Source of the DNA: Melitaea cinxia
Taxonomy: Eukaryota > Arthropoda > Insecta > Lepidoptera > Nymphalidae
Assembly: GCF_905220565.1 (NCBI RefSeq)
Contig: NC_059406.1
Location: 9,992,001-10,056,000, forward strand
Direction: 5' to 3'
DNA length: 64,000 nucleotides
Shown: one piece after another, positions 42,701 to 53,010 of the stretch
How the letters are laid out: every line of letters starts with the position of its first letter
Numbering within the stretch: position 1 is the stretch's first letter
The notes under the pieces: generated by a model
What the model was told of the DNA's origin: nothing
Databases searched by the model: none
The model's input: only the letters and a program-made list of their open reading frames with translations
Made by a program: the position numbers and the translations under genes

Positions 42701-44279
42701 GATAGTTCGTTAAAATTTCTTAGTTTTCTAAGAGAAATATCGCTTTTAAAATTGTACTTATTTGGAAAATATTCGTAACTTTAAATTTTTTTTATCGTTT
42801 AATAGAGATACAAATGGAATAAAAATCTATGATAGTGGACAACAAAATTATATTCCACATATTATGATATTTTTTTAAAATGGTTTCAACGTAGAGGTTA
42901 TTGAAAAGTAGGCCTTCAAAGTATACATTGCGACCGTTTACCCAGGGAGGAGGCTGATGAAAAGGTTAATAATTTTATACACATAATATAAATCAAAATT
43001 CTGACCTGACTATGGACTACAACAAAGGTTGCTCTATTATATTTCAAGAATATAAATTACATTATTGCATCCAACACTGAGATTAACGACGTCAAAATAT
43101 TACAATTTCGCGGATTGTTACCGATTTTTGTGAAATGGCTCTTAAGGCAGGTCGCTTTGCAACTTTAAGGAGCTCAGTCGTAACTCCGTCATCTCTCGGG
43201 GCCCTTCCTTTTTTAAGCTGCCCGAGCGCTGCACTAATCTCATCTACTTCAAAGTCCAAGATACACTCCGAATAATGGCACAACAATGATGCCCATAGAT
43301 CTTCGGTGTTCCAAGTCTCAGGCTTAGAGAAAGATACCAAATTTCAAATAAGTTTCTTAGTTAATATAAAAAAAGGTATCACGTTTTTCCCTTTTATAAT
43401 CCCCTATTGTAAGTTTCACTTTTGTGAGTTTAGAGCTTTAGGGTAATTATGTACAATCGAGGAGTTTAATTTAACCCTAACCTATCTAACTTAAGAAGTA
43501 CAACGTTTAACGATAGTTTTGTTTAACAAAAAAAAAATAACCCTAACCTATTTAACTTAAAAAGTACAACGTTTAATGACAGTTTCGTTATACACAAAAA
43601 ATAAAAAATAAATAACCCTAACCTATCCATAAATTACACTCCTCGATTGTATATAATATCCGAGCTTAGTATAAATTGCTGGTGTCGATATATCTGATTT
43701 GTAAATATAATTTTACATCGTCACTGATTTAAGTGATTACTATGATAAAAAAGAGACTCAGCATATAAAAAATTACCTTAGTATTTATATACTATTTAAA
43801 AGTCTAAATGGAATTAATCTTTAATGTTTTAAAAATTTTCTGTCTAAAACAACTTACCTGAATAACTTTTTCTTCCTGAGGTGGGCCTTCAGTTGGTCCA
43901 TCTCTAATCCAATTTATCCAGTGATATTTATGCTTTATTCCTCCACCGATTCCTTTTGCTACAACTCTGCCTTTAAATGTAACAAATATTTCAAATCAGT
44001 TCACATTCTTTATTTTGTAAAATAATATTTTTAATTTATATCAATTATATTACCTGACACAGGATCACGACCAGCTAGATTTGTTACTTCTAAAGGCTTT
44101 ACAGTATATTCCTCTGGAAAATGTACTATTCTTCTATAACTTTTCCCAAATCCAGGTTTTGGTTTGACGAGACTTGGTTTACTAGCATAATTAATTGCTG
44201 CCACCTGAATGGCCCTTCTACCAACAACGGTTGGTTTTATGGCTATAGTCAATCCTGCGAATAAACGATTTAAAGCCAT
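30745..44279 (-). CDS. mRpL2: Mitochondrial large ribosomal subunit protein L2 (uL2m), complete, six exons
   Basis: uL2m sits at the peptidyl-transferase core of the mitochondrial 39S subunit. Minus-strand exons: 44054-44279 (ATG at 44279), 43858-43970, 32914-33049, 32671-32751, 31414-31545, 30745-30950; 894 nt, 297 residues, every join in phase. Recognisable parts are FPEEYTVKPLEVTNLAGRDP, the L2 signature region GRVVAKGIGGGIKHKYHW, ILECGCRTANVALVAVGD, YLLGALPTGTIVHCIE, GGLYIHAAGTFGTILRR and the C-terminal GSPQRNRWLGNRPRSGLWKR. The N-terminus, NRLFAGLTIAIKPTVVGRRA, is basic and amphipathic, as expected of a mitochondrial targeting sequence. Intron 2 is 10.8 kb and holds two stacks of nested transposons; the other introns are 83 to about 1100 bp. 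An upstream ATT-initiated extension is ignored in favour of the ATG. Confidence 0.95.
31112..31357 (-). repeat. GTCGGCAAAC-family repeat, reversed, in mRpL2 intron 5
   Basis: On the minus strand it runs from GTCGGCAAAAAAGCGTACGG to the TTTTGAGCAGGATATTTCC tail, nearly full length. Confidence 0.6.
31601..32080 (-). mobile_element. CR1-like LINE, internally deleted, mRpL2 intron 4
   Basis: The minus strand at 31880-32075 encodes SDLPKCINVLNKDV, SIQNWSKSFGLKINPLKTQ and IIFIGSQKL, matching the reverse transcriptase of the 58436-59497 copy (LVDLPTSINKLNSDL...). It then jumps to the 3'UTR (31601-31830, GCTGCTTTAGCAATAAGGCC) with a (TAAA)n end. The C-terminal RT part is deleted. Confidence 0.75.
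32250..32350 (+). repeat. RTE-like LINE tail fragment, mRpL2 intron 4
   Basis: Contains GATCCGCATTGGAGCAGCG, CTGATCCTTCTCCTAGAT and AAGAGGCCTATAGCCAGCAG. Confidence 0.5.
33250..34148 (-). pseudogene. mariner-like transposase, broken
   Basis: Pieces in order on the minus strand are IEHRAVIKF (split by the P-like insertion), NKWHGLFKNGREL, DDPRSRRPVEATTSDIVKK, and after a diverged middle QDNAPVHKSIVAMAALHTHG. This is the helix-turn-helix linker and a catalytic block of the DDD/D family. At least one frameshift and several stops are present. Confidence 0.7.
34490..35720 (-). pseudogene. P-like transposase remnant: THAP domain fused to the C-terminal tail
   Basis: Exon 1 is 35644-35720: ATG, MPSCVIKWCKNN..., ending GILFHT with phase 2 and a GTAAGTA donor. 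Exon 2 starts at 34716 after GTTTTAG and completes the THAP motif as FPTNILIRGEWVAAVRLRK, where a stop codon interrupts. One base out of frame an open stretch (NDHDYAGHAHKVNLIRLVIE, then KYLNIRLHHISKM) runs to a stop at 34490-34492 and looks like the far C-terminus of such transposases. The second half of the THAP zinc site (C..H) and the catalytic core are missing. This is the pattern of a P-element internal deletion, with at least one frame break. Confidence 0.7.
34750..35337 (+). mobile_element. MITE copy B, inside the P-like element intron
   Basis: Same perfect terminal repeats as copy A (TATAGTTCGCGTCATG...CATGACGCGAACTATA). It lacks about 240 inner bases present in copy A. The rest is over 95% alike by eye. 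Confidence 0.85.
36104..36290 (+). mobile_element. Helitron-like fragment, mRpL2 intron 2
   Basis: It contains GTTGCTTCCGTTGTCTGTCTG, CTTTAAAACTACGCAAC and GATAGAGTGATTC, which is the reverse of 18520-18690. Confidence 0.45.
36597..36965. other. GC-rich island of unknown origin, mRpL2 intron 2
   Basis: About 370 bases with CGGCCGAGGGGCCGGCGGCG and GCCTCGAAGGCCGCACTTCG in otherwise AT-rich DNA. An in-frame ATG at 36609 gives only 22 codons. It may be the edge of a GC-rich LINE of the R1 type, but no RT motif is visible. Confidence 0.3.
36966..37078. repeat. Minisatellite of about 21 bp built from TACTATGTAG
   Basis: About five tandem units of GTACTATGTAGTACTATGTAT, with one C for T change. 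GTAC occurs every 10-11 bases. Confidence 0.85.
37080..38189. other. AT-rich stretch of mRpL2 intron 2
   Basis: Nothing recognised except a Helitron 3' end at 37796-37862 (CCCGTGCGAAGCCGGAGCG, GTCGCTAG), the family of 47738-48182, and a short run of CAGT at 38184-38199. Confidence 0.5.
38697..39008 (-). mobile_element. GC-rich LINE 3' end inserted in the RTE-like LINE
   Basis: On the minus strand the sequence ends GGATTTTCCCCACGCTAAAAAAA, a poly-A tail, and contains CACGTGGCGGTTTTTATTTAGC and CCTCCGGGGCCCCCGCGCCGG. The frame upstream is GC-rich with no RT motif left. It looks like the 5'-truncated end of an R1-type LINE; the clade is a guess. Confidence 0.5.
39835..40389. repeat. Left LTR, 555 bp
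   Basis: TG...CA ends. Almost identical to the right LTR over the first 500 bases (differences not seen by eye), then several differences in the last 50 (for example GTGCCTTGCAAATATAGATA against GCGCCCTGCGAATATAGAAA). Confidence 0.85.
40681..41173. repeat. Six-copy 83/84-bp dimeric tandem repeat inside the LTR element
   Basis: Units start at 40681, 40764, 40847, 40930, 41014 and 41098. Each unit is two related halves of about 41 bp (GGTTGAAGGGGCCTTGTACG and GGGTGAAGGGGCCTAGCACG), both followed by CCCG and CCCACG-like words. The first units are virtually identical; the last two diverge. Confidence 0.9.
41843..42399. repeat. Right LTR, 557 bp
   Basis: Pairs with 39835-40389; two bases longer through the change near its end. 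Confidence 0.85.
43452..43651. mobile_element. Small MITE with TACAATCGAGGAGT ends, mRpL2 intron 2
   Basis: Inverted ends TACAATCGAGGAGTTTAAT and, reversed, TACAATCGAGGAGTGTAAT enclose two and a half tandem pieces of a unit with AACCCTAACCTAT and AAGTACAACGTTTAA. Confidence 0.65.
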
Positions 44280-45261
44280 CGCAGGCAATTATATCTTTGT
44301 ATTTTATAATGTTTTATATAGTGTAATTTCTAACCTAAAACAATAACTTTACAATTAGTCCAATTTGACAGATATCTTGCTGGAGATGTGTAATCTGTAA
44401 TGTGTTCATATTCAAAAGCAAGTAGATATAAAAAACCATTTCAAAACAAATATTTTATATGTATAACAACTTTTTTAATTTTTATATAAAAGTAATGTAA
44501 ATTTAAAATATATAGTTTAATTTTTTTTATAGCTAAAACTAGGCTGAATTATGTAAACCTTTGCCTAAGCATATAAAAAACAAAGGACGACCCCTAGCGG
44601 CAATTTTCTGATAAAAATACATCGTGAATGTGGCGTGTGTTGTTTGGAATATCGTGAGTCGTAAATAAAAATGCATTAAATGAAATGTTACATCTAATTA
44701 AAAGTGTGCTTAGTGTGTGTTAAAACAATAATCAATCTAAAGTCCTACTGTGAATTGCGAGAACTGGAGTTAAAAAGTGGTTTTCTTTTGGTATTTTGTC
44801 ATATGTTGCACGCCTGCCTTGGGGTCTTGATGAGGACAAAAAAATAATCAGTAATTCCGATGCTAAATTGATAATGCAGTAAGTTTTCGATTTTTATATA
44901 TCTTTTATCTAACGAATAGTGAGTATATGTTAAGAATATATTAGGGACTGAATATTTTTATGCATATATAATGAGAAGGTTACTAATGTTTCTTATACTT
45001 CGTAACGTAATCTTTGGCGCCCGTGGTCTTTACTAGCAAACACAACTTATTAATTTATTGTCATAATACGAATTTACATTGTAAGATTTGCTCATTTATC
45101 ATATTATTGTTACAGAAATAGACTCGACCAGTCTTCCGGCACGTTATTGCGCTTTCTCGTGACAATGCGGTGCCTTATGTATGAATATATTTTCTAAAGT
45201 AGTTCTTTTAGACTAAAATTCCTCAGAATGGTTGTTAGAGCTGGAAAAGCATAATATCAAC
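44280..45261 (+). promoter_or_regulatory. Divergent mRpL2/pygo upstream region and pygo 5'UTR
   Basis: Start codons of mRpL2 (44279, -) and pygo (45262, +) face away from each other. A donor-like ATGCA|GTAAGTTT at 44878-44879 and an acceptor TTGTTACAG ending at 45115 suggest a 5'UTR intron for pygo. The leader exon holds short upstream frames starting at 45165, 45181 and 45228, each closed before 45262. The exact start sites cannot be read from sequence. Confidence 0.5.
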
Positions 45262-48200
45262 ATGAGTCATAATCTGGCAGGTATGCCCTCATATAGGCTA
45301 CCAGGGCCAGGTTTAGGCCCACCAGACTTTAAACCACCAATGGATACTCCCACACCCCCGGCACCAGCACCGAGTAATCCTAAAAAACGCAGAAAAACCT
45401 CAAATGCAAATAATGCCTTAACACCGCCTCAACCTCCGCCTACAGCACAAGACTTACTGCCACCACCATTAACGGGCTATGGAGATACAATTGTGGCCTC
45501 AAATCCTTTTGATGACTCACCATCTACTATTTCGCACAATGGTCCCATGATGAGTCAGAATGGTCCAATGATGAGTCAAAATGGTCCAATGGGAATGATG
45601 GGCCCAATGGGACACAGTATGGGTGGGCCACCAATGAGGCATATGAGCCCTTTACCTCATGCTATGAGCCCTATGAACCAACAGATGCCACCAAGAGGTG
45701 GAATAAGTCCTATGGGCAATATGAGTCCAATGGGTCATATGGGTGGTATGTCCCCTATGGGTGGGCCTAATATGGGAATGAGCAATCATAATATGGGTCC
45801 AGGTATGGGACCAACATCAAGATCAATGGGTAGTCCGATGAGTCCTATGAATTCAATGCCCATGGGTTCACCAATGTCATCTGGACCAATGGGTAGTCCC
45901 ATGAATATGGGCTCCATGGCTGGAAGCCATATGAGTAATAGTCCAATGGGGCCACCAATGCATAGCCCTCTTGGTGGAGGATCAATGAATGGGCCTATTA
46001 ATGGACCTATGGGAGGTGGTGGACCTGGTATGAATGTTCCTCGTATGAACGGGCCAATGGGTCCCAGTTGTTCAAATGGATCTATGGGTCCCAATAGTTC
46101 AATAATGTCACCCAGTCCAATGCAAAGTGGAGGTATGGGCCCTGGTCATTGTGGTCCTATGAGACATGGAAGTCCAATGGGTTCAGGTATGGGAAGTGGT
46201 CCTATGGGAGGAAATGGACCAATGACATCAATGGGTCCAGGGCCTCCATATTCTGGTAATCATATGGGTCACGGAGGGCCAATGGGAATGGGAGGAAGTG
46301 GATCAATGGGCATGGGCCCAGGGCCAGGCAATATGGGAAGTTGTGGGCCTCTGGCAGGTATGAGTGGAATGGCCATGGGTGGTCCAGGTGGACAAGGAGT
46401 TGGGCCTATGAGTCAAAGTATGGGGATGTTTGGACCTAAGCCAATGCCTGTGAGTGCAGGAAAAGTATACCCGCCTGATCAACCTATGGTGTTCAATCCT
46501 CAAAATCCGAATGCTCCTCCAATATATCCTTGTGGAGTATGTCACAAGGAAGTTCACGATAATGATCAAGCTATATTATGCGAGTCTGGATGTAACTTTT
46601 GGTTCCACAGGTAAGAATTATATAAATAAATACTTTATGATTAACATTTAAATATTTTGGGTATTTATATTTTGATAAATAGATGTTTTTTCTATATAAT
46701 TATATAAAAATTAAAATGCAGTCCTTGATATACAACAAAACATACTTATGTAAAAATACACACCTACAATTGCATCTAGTATGTTTGTAATAATATTATG
46801 TATATTAAGAAATATTATTATTATTATTAATTATAATATATTTAATTTAACAAAAATAGTTCCACGTGATATTAATATATTATAAAATATATAATTATAT
46901 TATAATTCACTAGTCAGAAAATCACAATAGCCATCAAGTTAATGTTTCTTTTCCGAGCCATAGTAAAGGTGATTGAATCTTTAAATCAAATTATCCTTTA
47001 TCAAAAAATTTAAAGTTTAAAATATAAAGCCCCTAATTAGCTTAAATATATAACTAAATACTTATTTTAATAATAACTGAATAAGTTAAACATTATATAA
47101 ATGCAAACAGTGGGATAAAAAGTTGGGTTTACTAGTACTTCCTTTCCTACAAGATAATATTGTTTTTACACACAATTTTAGTAATGAACCTATCTTTAAC
47201 TTTAACTTTCTTGCCTTTTATAAATAATTGCATACTAAGAACAGAATCTATGTTCTAAATCAGGGGTAGTTTTACAACAACAGTAATTAAAGAATATTTA
47301 ACTTTGTACAGTGATGATGCTAAAATTAAAGTGACTGAAACCCCCTTTGAGTATTAATTGGTTATTTGAACTTTGATATTATAATACCTGTAATTTAATA
47401 AATTAATGCAATAGAATTATTAATGTTAAAAAAATTAACAGCCTTTTAATATGAAATGTTTATCATTCAGTGTATTAAGTATCTGAAAGAGTTATGAATA
47501 TTCATAATAACAATTACTGACTATCATTATTAAATGTTCACTAAAGTTAGAAATAATCTTTAGTCTTAAGTGTGTAACAATAAACAAGCTTTAATAATAA
47601 TAATGATGACACTTTATTATACACCAAGCAAAAAAATAAAATAAATAAGCAACAGCTTTATTGTTTATACCATAACATAAAGGTACTTTACTTATATAAA
47701 TGATTTAAATATTGTTCTATTGCATGATTTAAATATATCTATACATAAAATAAAATGGTAGGAAAGTCGAAACTGTACATTGAAATTTTTTTTAAAAGAA
47801 TACTTGGGGTATGATCTATAATCGATACCGAAGCCAAAAATATAGTTTCTAGAATGTTTGTCCGTTTGTCTGTATGTATGTCCGGGATAAACTCAAAAAG
47901 TTCTGCAAGGATTTACTTCAAATTTGGCAAAAATATTATTAAGAAGTCGGGTCAACATATAGGCTACATATTATCACGCTATCACCCACGGGGAACGAGC
48001 AGTGAACCCTTATTTCTTCAATGCACTCTGTAGCAACATGTAATCTAACGATGCATATTTGAATGTTGTTGTTATTATGTTAATAACCATGCTATAAGCT
48101 AGCTTCACACTATAAATAAAGACATTCTGTAGTATATTTAGTAAAAGCATTGCACCCGTGTGAAGCCGGGGCGGGTCGCTAGTTTATGAATAAAATAGCA

Positions 48201-48441
48201 TATAATATAATATAAATATATACAATTTTATTTTAATCCAGTTATATTACAGAACAGTTATGAAATAAAATTAAGAAACACTAATAAATTAATTAAATCA
48301 TATTTTTATTACTTTTTCAGAGGGTGCACAGGTCTAACGGAGCCAGCCTTTCAATTGTTAACAGCAGAAGTATATGCAGAGTGGGTTTGCGACAAGTGCC
48401 TACATTCTAAAAATATACCCCTCGTAAAGTTTAAGCCATAG
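45262..48441 (+). CDS. pygo: Pygopus, PHD-finger Wnt co-activator, complete, two coding exons
   Basis: Pygopus is a nuclear protein that, bound to Legless/BCL9, lets Armadillo/beta-catenin activate Wg target genes; its PHD finger reads methylated histone H3K4. Exons 45262-46610 and 48321-48441 join in phase 2 (CACAG|GTAAGA, TTTTTCAG): 1470 nt, 489 residues. The N-terminal homology domain has YRLPGPGLGPPDF, the basic nuclear signal PKKRRK (40-45) and the NPF motif (81-83, in VASNPFDD). Residues of about 95-410 are a Met/Gly/Pro/Ser low-complexity region of GPM/SPM repeats. The C-terminal C4HC3 PHD finger has C424/C427, C440/C444, H449/C452 and C473/C476, and is cut by the intron right after H449. 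The ATG at 45262 is the first in frame; the frame is open for ten codons upstream without another ATG. Confidence 0.96.
47738..48182 (+). mobile_element. Helitron-like element in the pygo intron
   Basis: TC at 47738 after A, CTAG at 48179-48182 before T. It carries CCGAAGCCAAAAATATAG, AAGTCGGGTCAACATATAGG, ATTCTGTAGTATATTTAG and AAGCCGGGGCGGGTCG. It is a full-length reference copy for this family, with no coding capacity. Confidence 0.75.
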
Positions 48442-49160
48442 CGTAGTGCTACACTCCTCTCGCCTCATATATGAGCCACAGCTCAAATACACATCACAAG
48501 TATTTATTTCACGTCATCATATAATTATGGACTAGTAATTTATTGGATTGTTTCGGTTAGAATCACTATGAAGGATCTCATGGGTAGAGTTTTAGAATTG
48601 TGTTATTGAATGGATTACTTCAAATACAAACTTAAATTTGAATTGCAATTGATGCAAAAGATTAAAATTGCAGATAAATGACTAACCTGTTTTATTTAAT
48701 ATTGTGTTTGTAATTGTATCTGTAAGGTATAGATTAATTTATTTTGATCTATGTTTTAGTAAAACAATACACATACTTATCTGTCTTAAAAAATGATTTG
48801 ATTTTTAAAATGTGTAAATTATTAAAAAATTTCTTATAAAATTAAGCATGTTCATGCTTACGCATAACTGTTGAAGCAATGTAATGTGATTTCTTATAAG
48901 AAAATTATACCAGAATACTAATAAATAACGTATCACACGTAGCATTTTATCGACATAAAAATATGCCTATATAAAAATAAAAAATATATATATATAAATA
49001 ATAAAGATGTGAGCTAGGTGTGATATGTTGTTCAATTGTATTAAGCAATATAAATTTTAGCGGCTCGTCGTGTGTGTCGCTTTATTCTTTGTGCATATTG
49101 TAAATAGAATAAACTTAAGTCTAAACTTCCGCCTTATAATAATTGTGAAATAAAAAATAT
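48442..49160 (+). other. pygo 3'UTR
   Basis: Unique AT-rich sequence after the stop, with AATAAA at 49149-49154 and earlier candidates near 49000. No repeat seen. The transcript could extend further, because more signals follow. Confidence 0.45.
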
Positions 49161-50712
49161 CATTATATGCAAAAGAAAATAAAAAAACGATCCTTGTCTA
49201 TATTATTACACAAATGTCTCACATCATCAGCTGCATTGTTCTCGAATATAATTTAATTGTTAAGCAGTCTTCAAGTACACACAATCTATCAGTCAAAGTG
49301 AAATAAGTTTATCAATTTTTGTAATATTAAAAAGAGCCTCCTTTTGCTTTAAAAATAAATTTGTTAGTAAACAGATGCAAAATGTTCATTATTAAACAGA
49401 TGTAAAATATTGTCTTAAAAAAAAAAAACAGAAATATTTTATTTTCACACCTCATTTATATGTCCAACCTCCTTTAAATGTTATATAAAATTTAAAATGT
49501 TTAACTAAACCTACAATAAGCTTTTTTTAAAGGCTCCTAATATTGTGGTATATTTGTAAAAACAGTGCTTATGTGGTATTCATTAAAATTACGTACTTAT
49601 TATTTGGTGCCCTATATTGCATGTAACAATAAGCATTAATTTTACATAATTAACTGTAAATACGATGAATCCATACGCTTTGTTAAGTATAAGAGTGTTA
49701 AAATGTGTTTGTCAATTTTTTAACTTTTGAAGATTTTTAAATGTAAGTAAGTGTGTAATATAAGATATGTAAATAGCTCTGTAGCTCTGTAGTTATTTAG
49801 AATCATGTACTGAGATTATATAAAACTGAAGAGTGCTCCAGTAAAGTTTGCGCGGTTGTGACTTAATAGAGTGAAACATGCAGCTATGTATTTTATCTTT
49901 CACTCACCGCAATGTTTTTTATCTGGAGTCAATCAGCAATGAATCTTGGTTTAACGGTATTGGTATTGGAATTTAATTTGTACACAGATTTAACTCTACG
50001 ACCATGGAACATATATCTGATTTTTGTGAAGTACCCTCATATCCCCAATATCTTGTGCCATTTGGTAATAGATTTTTATTATTTATTTTAGAGCAGCTTT
50101 TACACTAACTTACCCTTTTTTTGTGGTATCAAGTGTTTGATATGCTATCCCTCGGTTGTGATGTTTTATTTTAACTGTGACTTAAAACTTTGTTAGTCTT
50201 ACAATTATATTTTAAAACTGATTCTTTGTAAATTAAAAAAAAAATCTAAGAACCGTAGAGATTACAATTAGACAGTAATTATATAAAACTAGTGAAACAA
50301 TGTCTTTATTTTTTTTATACAATATGTTTATACAACAATAATACATAAAACAAAAACGTTTTTTGTATTTACAATCCGTAAAAACGCAAATACGCAGCAA
50401 AATAGTGCCTAAGTTATATATATACACAAGATTTTTGATAACATTTACTTTAATTTTTAAATGTTTGATGAGATTGAGAAAATAATCTATTTATTTATTT
50501 TATCCTAAATACCATGACATATTTAAGTAATCTTTTATGTATATTTATAATATTAAAGCACAATATTATGTATTTCAGGTAAAGATACCTGGTCACTTGG
50601 CTGACCGGGTGTTGCTCTTGTCAATTTTTTTTTTTTTACCAGTTTATAGTACTCAATTAATTAATACAAAGTTAAGGTATGATCCAATCTGTCAATCTTT
50701 TCATTTTGTAAA
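49161..50712. other. AT-rich intergenic stretch
   Basis: No gene, repeat family or inverted repeat recognised on either strand. It may include a longer pygo 3'UTR. Confidence 0.4.
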
Positions 50713-50913
50713 TCTAATATATAAAATTCTCGTGTCGCGGTGTTTGTAGTTAAACTCCTTCGAAACGACTTGACCGATTCTCATGAAATTTTGTGTGCAT
50801 ATCGGGTAGGTCTGAGAATCGGCCAACATTATTTTTCATTCCTCTAAGCTATAGGGGGGAAATGAGAAGGTTAATAAAATATATAGTAAAACAACGTTTG
50901 CGGGGTCAGCTAG
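50713..50913 (+). mobile_element. Short Helitron-like element
   Basis: TCTAATATATAAAATTCTCG...GCGGGGTCAGCTAG between A and T, a close sister of 1112-1314. Confidence 0.75.
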
Positions 50914-51658
50914 TATTTAAATAAAATCTGATGATTGATTTATATATATAACATTGATGAAATCTTTAAATTTACTTTGTATATTATTATTATTATTACG
51001 CCATATTCTGTTGCTGTTTATCTAGCGACACATCCACCGAATTTACTGTTTGCTTTCCCTACGTGATCTGTTGTAAACTATTTGTTTTCCCATAAACAGT
51101 ACAGATTCGACCATATCTTAAAAACGAAAATGTTTTGGTAGTTTATTTCTTGAGTATGAATCATTTAAGTGATTTAGCGGAAGATTTTTTTTTATTGATT
51201 TTGTACATATATTTAATAAATCGACGAATAGTAAACAATTGTACAGCTACTGATAAATAGGAATTTTATCGATTAGGATACGCGGCCATGATTGTAATGT
51301 AATATTAACTGTCGTGAGAGCATCACAATTATTTACGGGAGACTGCTGGTATATGTTACACATGTTAAGTGTTGCGTACTATAGGCCTTATGACGTATAT
51401 ATTCCTCGTAGTTCTTATAAAGTTTTAAATCATAATAGAGCAGAATATATACACTTGTTCGGCCCATCGTACAAAAAACAATACTGTTGTGAATGATGAC
51501 AAGTTGTATTTCAGAATATTTTATAAAGTCAAATAGAATTACATCAATGGTCTTAAACTTGTGCATAGTTTATTTTGTATTATATGAATAATTACAAGCA
51601 ATAATAAAGTTGTTATTGAGGATTTTTTATTTTATGTTAAGTAAACTTATATATCCCT
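50914..51658. other. AT-rich stretch, no assignment
   Basis: I see no gene or repeat family; short frames at 51314-51496 on both strands look accidental. Confidence 0.4.
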
Positions 51659-52033
51659 CTCTTTCATATGATTGATCAATTCTGTCTGTAACATCGGACT
51701 GTTGGGGCTTAGACCTCTTTCTCCATGTAAAAGGATTGGAGGTTTATATGAATTGATCTAAAATGTGTAATCAAGTATCAATGCTCTTTCATATGATTGA
51801 TCAATTCTGTCTGTAACATCGGACTGTTGGGGCTTAGACCTCTTTCTCCATGTAAAAGGATTGGAGGTTTATATGAATCGATCTAAAATGTGTAATCAAG
51901 TATCAATGCTCTTTCATATGATTGATCAATTCTGTCTGTAACATCGGACTGTTGGGGCTTAGACCTCTTTCTCCATGTAAAAGGATTGGAGGTTTATATG
52001 AATTGATCTAAAATGTGTAATCAAGTATCAATG
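51659..52033. repeat. Three tandem copies of a 125-bp unit
   Basis: Units start at 51659, 51784 and 51909 (CTCTTTCATATGATTGATC) and differ by a single base seen (GAATTGATC against GAATCGATC in unit 2). The core TGTTGGGGCTTAGACCTCTT then CTCCATGTAAAAGGATTGG looks like a diverged RTE-like LINE tail. Confidence 0.92.
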
Positions 52034-52499
52034 ATACCCGACCCAACAGCAGCAGGGTGGGAAACGCCACAACAACATACACAAATATCTGTTCTAGGCG
52101 AGAATCTGCTTTGCTACATAGAGTTCTCTTAGTAATTTTTTAAACTTCAGTAAAGTCTGTTGCAACTAATGCAGCTATATTATTTTTGTTTACTTAATTA
52201 ATAATTATGTTACTTTTTGTGTTGGTGCGCAAAAAAGTGTAAATAAATAAATTAAGACAGAGATTGAGCAGCCGGAATCTCATTACATATTAAAATAGAC
52301 ATGCCTATAAAGAAACGACTTTCCTCAGCCGGTATTTAGGATATGTTAATTTGTCGTCGTTCCTGGGTGTTACCTACATCATTTTTGAGTTATGTCGATC
52401 ACTACGACTGATAAATACAATATTTTTTCATATATGTATACATTATATTTTCATAGATATACTATGAAGCAAAGGTTAGGATGTTGATCTTTAAACTTC

Positions 52500-52635
52500 T
52501 TTCGGAGATTTTTTACGTCAAATTATATATGAGATAATGAGCTTGTGCGCTTCCGCAACGGCTGGACCGATGTTTATGGAATTTTGTGTACATATCGGCT
52601 AAGTCTGAGAATCGGCATCGAATTTAAAAAGCCGA
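52500..52635 (+). mobile_element. Helitron fragment (1112 family)
   Basis: Contains CCGCAACGGCTGGACCGATG, GGAATTTTGTGTACATATCGG and TCTGAGAATCGGC. No clear ends. Confidence 0.45.
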
Positions 52636-52639
52636 TCGA

Positions 52640-52845
52640 TGGCGGGAAAAACATCCAACTGCTGCTTTGAAATACACAGGCCGAAGACGGGCAGCAGCGT
52701 CTATGGTGCGACAAAGCCAGCCCTGCGGTCAGCAACCCGCCTACCCAGCGTGGTAACTATGGGCTAAACACATGAGTTCACTCCATTTTTGGCGTGAACT
52801 TGTGGAGGCCTATGTCCAGCAGTGGACTGTATTAGGCTGAAAGAA
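52640..52845 (+). mobile_element. RTE-like LINE 3' end
   Basis: GGCGGGAAAAACATCCAACTG, CACAGGCCGAAGACGGGCAG, then GTGAACTTGTGGAGGCCTAT and CCAGCAGTGGACTGTA, encoding the usual AYVQQWT-like tail. Copies at 54899-55167 (+) and 20085-20368 (-). Confidence 0.6.
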
Positions 52846-52861
52846 GTGATGAGTGACTAGT

Positions 52862-53010
52862 CGACACTACGATTTTCGAGGGTTTCCCTCGATTTCTCTG
52901 GGATCCCATTATCAGATCCTGGTTTCCTTCTATATCTCCTTTCCAACAAAAAAAGAATTTTTAAAATCGGTTCATAAAGGACGAAGTTATCCCCGAACAT
53001 ACATTAAATT

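Larger units (their letters stand above)
39365..43141. mobile_element. TTAA-flanked DNA element with 14-bp terminal inverted repeats
   Basis: TTAA at 39361-39364 and 43142-43145 flank termini GAGCCATTTCACAA and TTGTGAAATGGCTC. Deleting the element and one TTAA joins RPAL to KAVARLFN in the surrounding LINE with the frame kept, which proves the boundaries. Apart from an LTR element at 39835-42399 its own sequence is about 1.2 kb and has no transposase that I can see. TTAA targets suggest piggyBac or a MITE of that class, but the termini do not start CCC. Confidence 0.8.
38190..43340 (-). mobile_element. RTE-like LINE, broken and interrupted by nested elements
   Basis: On the minus strand, in order: 43146-43340 (DFEVDEISAALGQLKKGRAP, DDGVTTELLKVAKRPAL), then after the insertion at 39365-43141 it resumes at 39360 with KAVARLFNVV, GTPEAWSRSVVVLFFKRGDK, LLKNYRLISLLSHVYKLF, DEFQSPEQAEFRNGYSTVDH and NYEKAFDSVD, ending at about 39009. 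It resumes at 38620 with the C-terminal zone (TYGAETWTLTK, KFKV-like, SKLKWQ) and its tail. Roughly 0.8 kb of RT, including the YADD zone, is missing. Stops are scattered; it is a dead copy. Confidence 0.8.

Noticed and set aside
43480..43640. Telomeric (TTAGG)n-type repeat because of AACCCTAACCTAT words
   Set aside because: The words are spaced 77 bases apart inside a MITE and do not form an array; a similar pair at 15059-15140 also belongs to a repeat.
45786..46569. Minus-strand frames opposite pygo rich in Pro/Gly/Ile
   Set aside because: They are antisense shadows of the GPM repeat of pygo, with no splice or start signals.
51659..52033. CRISPR-like array
   Set aside because: The units are contiguous 125-bp tandem copies without spacers in a eukaryotic context.
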